Below are positions 63,223-64,000 of a stretch of 64,000 nucleotides of DNA, piece by piece. The DNA lies in contig NC_008786.1 in the NCBI RefSeq assembly GCF_000015565.1, positions 2,728,001 through 2,792,000 of the forward strand. The letters are read 5' to 3'. This DNA is from Verminephrobacter eiseniae EF01-2. GTDB taxonomy: Bacteria; Pseudomonadota; Gammaproteobacteria; Burkholderiales; Burkholderiaceae_C. The notes beneath the pieces were generated by a model. That model searched no databases and was not told where the DNA came from. It saw nothing but the letters and a program-made list of their open reading frames with translations. Position numbers and translations under genes: made by a program. Numbering within the stretch: position 1 is the stretch's first letter; every line of letters begins with the position of its first letter.

Positions 63223-64000
63223 TCAACGCGCGCCATGCTCGGCCAGCTTGCGCCGCCAGGCGCGCCAGGTCATGGCCCACTGCCGGGGGTCTTCAAGGTA
63301 TTTGGTGTCGACCCGGCGGGTGGGGCAGCGGTGCGGCGCGCTGGTCACCGTCTGCGGTGTGCTGCGTGCTTCATCGGCAATGTGGGCCATGATTTGCACG
63401 AATTCGTCGAGATCGGCGCGTGAATAGGCCTCGGTGGGTTCGATGGTGGCAGGTTCCGCAACGATGTAGGGGTGGTGGCTGGTCCAGTAATGCACGCCGT
63501 AGTCGGCGGCGCGCAGGCCGATGTCTTCGGCATGCACGCCGGTTTCTTCCGATAGTTCGCGCCAGCTGTAGCGCACCTGTTCGATGCGGCTTTTGCCGTT
63601 GGCATACGGGGCGCTGAGCCCCTTGATCTGCAATAGCTGGCGCATAACGTAGTTGTTGTTCAGCACCGCCACTTCGGCGACTTCGCGCAGACCGTCGGCC
63701 CCCAGATTCATGACCCAGGCGTAGGCCCGCAGCACGATGCTGGCCGCCCCCATGAAGGCCGCCACTTTGCCGATCGAGGTTTTCTCATCGGTCTGGAGGC
63801 GGTAGCGTTGCCCGTCCTTGACGATGCGTGGATGGGGGAGAAACGGGGCCAGGGCTTGCGTGACGGCGCATGCGCCGACGGCGGGGCCGCCGCAGGCATG
63901 GGGCGTGGCAAAGGTCTTGTGCAGATTGAAGTGGCACAGATCGAAACCGGCATCACGCGCGCGCGTGATGCCCAGCAGGCCATTGGCGTTGGCCTGGTCA
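63223..64000 (-). CDS. gcvPB: Glycine dehydrogenase (decarboxylating) subunit 2, C-terminal part
   Basis: The minus strand is open from the window edge. It reads FDLCHFNLHKTFATPHACGG (PLP-binding Lys in the NLHKTF motif), TDEKTSIGKVAAFMGAASI, LREVAEVAVLNNNYV and PTEAYSRADLDEFVQI, typical of the beta subunit of two-subunit P-proteins. It decarboxylates glycine and passes the aminomethyl group to the H-protein. The N-terminal ~250 residues lie outside the window. The short C-terminal extension (TKYLEDPRQWAMTWRAWRRK) is not in all members. Confidence 0.88.
   Translation of the reverse strand, partial: DQANANGLLGITRARDAGFDLCHFNLHKTFATPHACGGPAVGACAVTQALAPFLPHPRIVKDGQRYRLQTDEKTSIGKVAAFMGAASIVLRAYAWVMNLGADGLREVAEVAVLNNNYVMRQLLQIKGLSAPYANGKSRIEQVRYSWRELSEETGVHAEDIGLRAADYGVHYWTSHHPYIVAEPATIEPTEAYSRADLDEFVQIMAHIADEARSTPQTVTSAPHRCPTRRVDTKYLEDPRQWAMTWRAWRRKLAEHGAR

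Noticed and set aside
63209..64000. Glycine riboswitch for the gcv gene
   Set aside because: The gene's 5' end is outside the window, and nothing resembling the aptamer is seen in the short SDR spacer.

Overview
The window is GC-rich DNA (one AT-richer patch near 53.7-54.3 kb) from what looks like a betaproteobacterium, probably Burkholderiales/Comamonadaceae. This rests on codon use, an Atu-type acyclic-terpene/acyl-CoA pathway, and a load of transposon relics and pseudogenes like that of host-restricted genera such as Verminephrobacter. The genus is inference. No rRNA, tRNA or CRISPR array was seen.

Layout. (1) 1-6.9 kb: geranyl/citronellyl-CoA catabolism: a carboxylase beta subunit end (atuC-like), an acyl-CoA dehydrogenase (atuD-like), a biotin-carrying alpha subunit (atuF-like), a broken atuA homolog, and an opposed metallo-beta-lactamase-fold hydrolase. 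(2) 7.2-15.7 kb: a defence island: a WYL regulator, an internally deleted DUF262/DUF1524 (GmrSD-type) gene, and an overlapping type I restriction-modification operon hsdM-rhuM-hsdS-hsdR. Its hsdS carries both a 12-bp spacer repeat and a 13-unit GCAA tract. (3) 16.0-19.65 kb: an MFS transporter and a graveyard of toxin-antitoxin modules. (4) 19.7-53.0 kb: a yersiniabactin-type siderophore locus. A minus-strand operon runs irp2-like NRPS, ybtX-like exporter, irp1-like PKS/NRPS, thiazolinyl reductase, type II thioesterase, a fused salicyl-AMP ligase/salicylate synthase, then a methyltransferase. A YbtA-type AraC regulator, a TonB receptor, an ABC pair (ybtP/ybtQ), a second truncated thioesterase and a phosphopantetheinyl transferase complete it. 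Fur-box-like sites lie in both control regions. (5) 53.0-59.1 kb: small accessory genes mixed with two partial IS481 copies. (6) 59.4-64 kb: a DHA2-type MFS pump, a livK relic, a LysR regulator, an SDR and the start of a glycine dehydrogenase gene.

The most striking feature is a family of seven 164-bp palindromic elements (160 bp plus a TA on each side; called MITE-A to MITE-G here). Six lie inside genes: atuA, the ligase/synthase, irp1, irp2 twice and ybtQ. A clean insertion adds 162 bp, exactly 54 codons. All six sit in the one frame of three that is stop-free through the element, whichever way round it lies. The giant synthetases therefore stay open while carrying 54-residue Arg-rich insertions, one inside the KS domain and one inside the second cyclisation domain. 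In atuA one C-to-T change in the element makes an in-frame stop. The seventh copy splits a parD relic.

Working model: salicylate is made and activated by the fused protein, loaded on the irp2-like ArCP, cyclised with cysteines, extended by the irp1-like PKS/NRPS, reduced by the YbtU-like enzyme and released by the TE. The ferric product would enter through the TonB receptor and the YbtP/YbtQ pair. Whether the locus still works is open, because IS630 debris removed the ends of ybtQ and the second thioesterase and the MITE peptides interrupt several domains.
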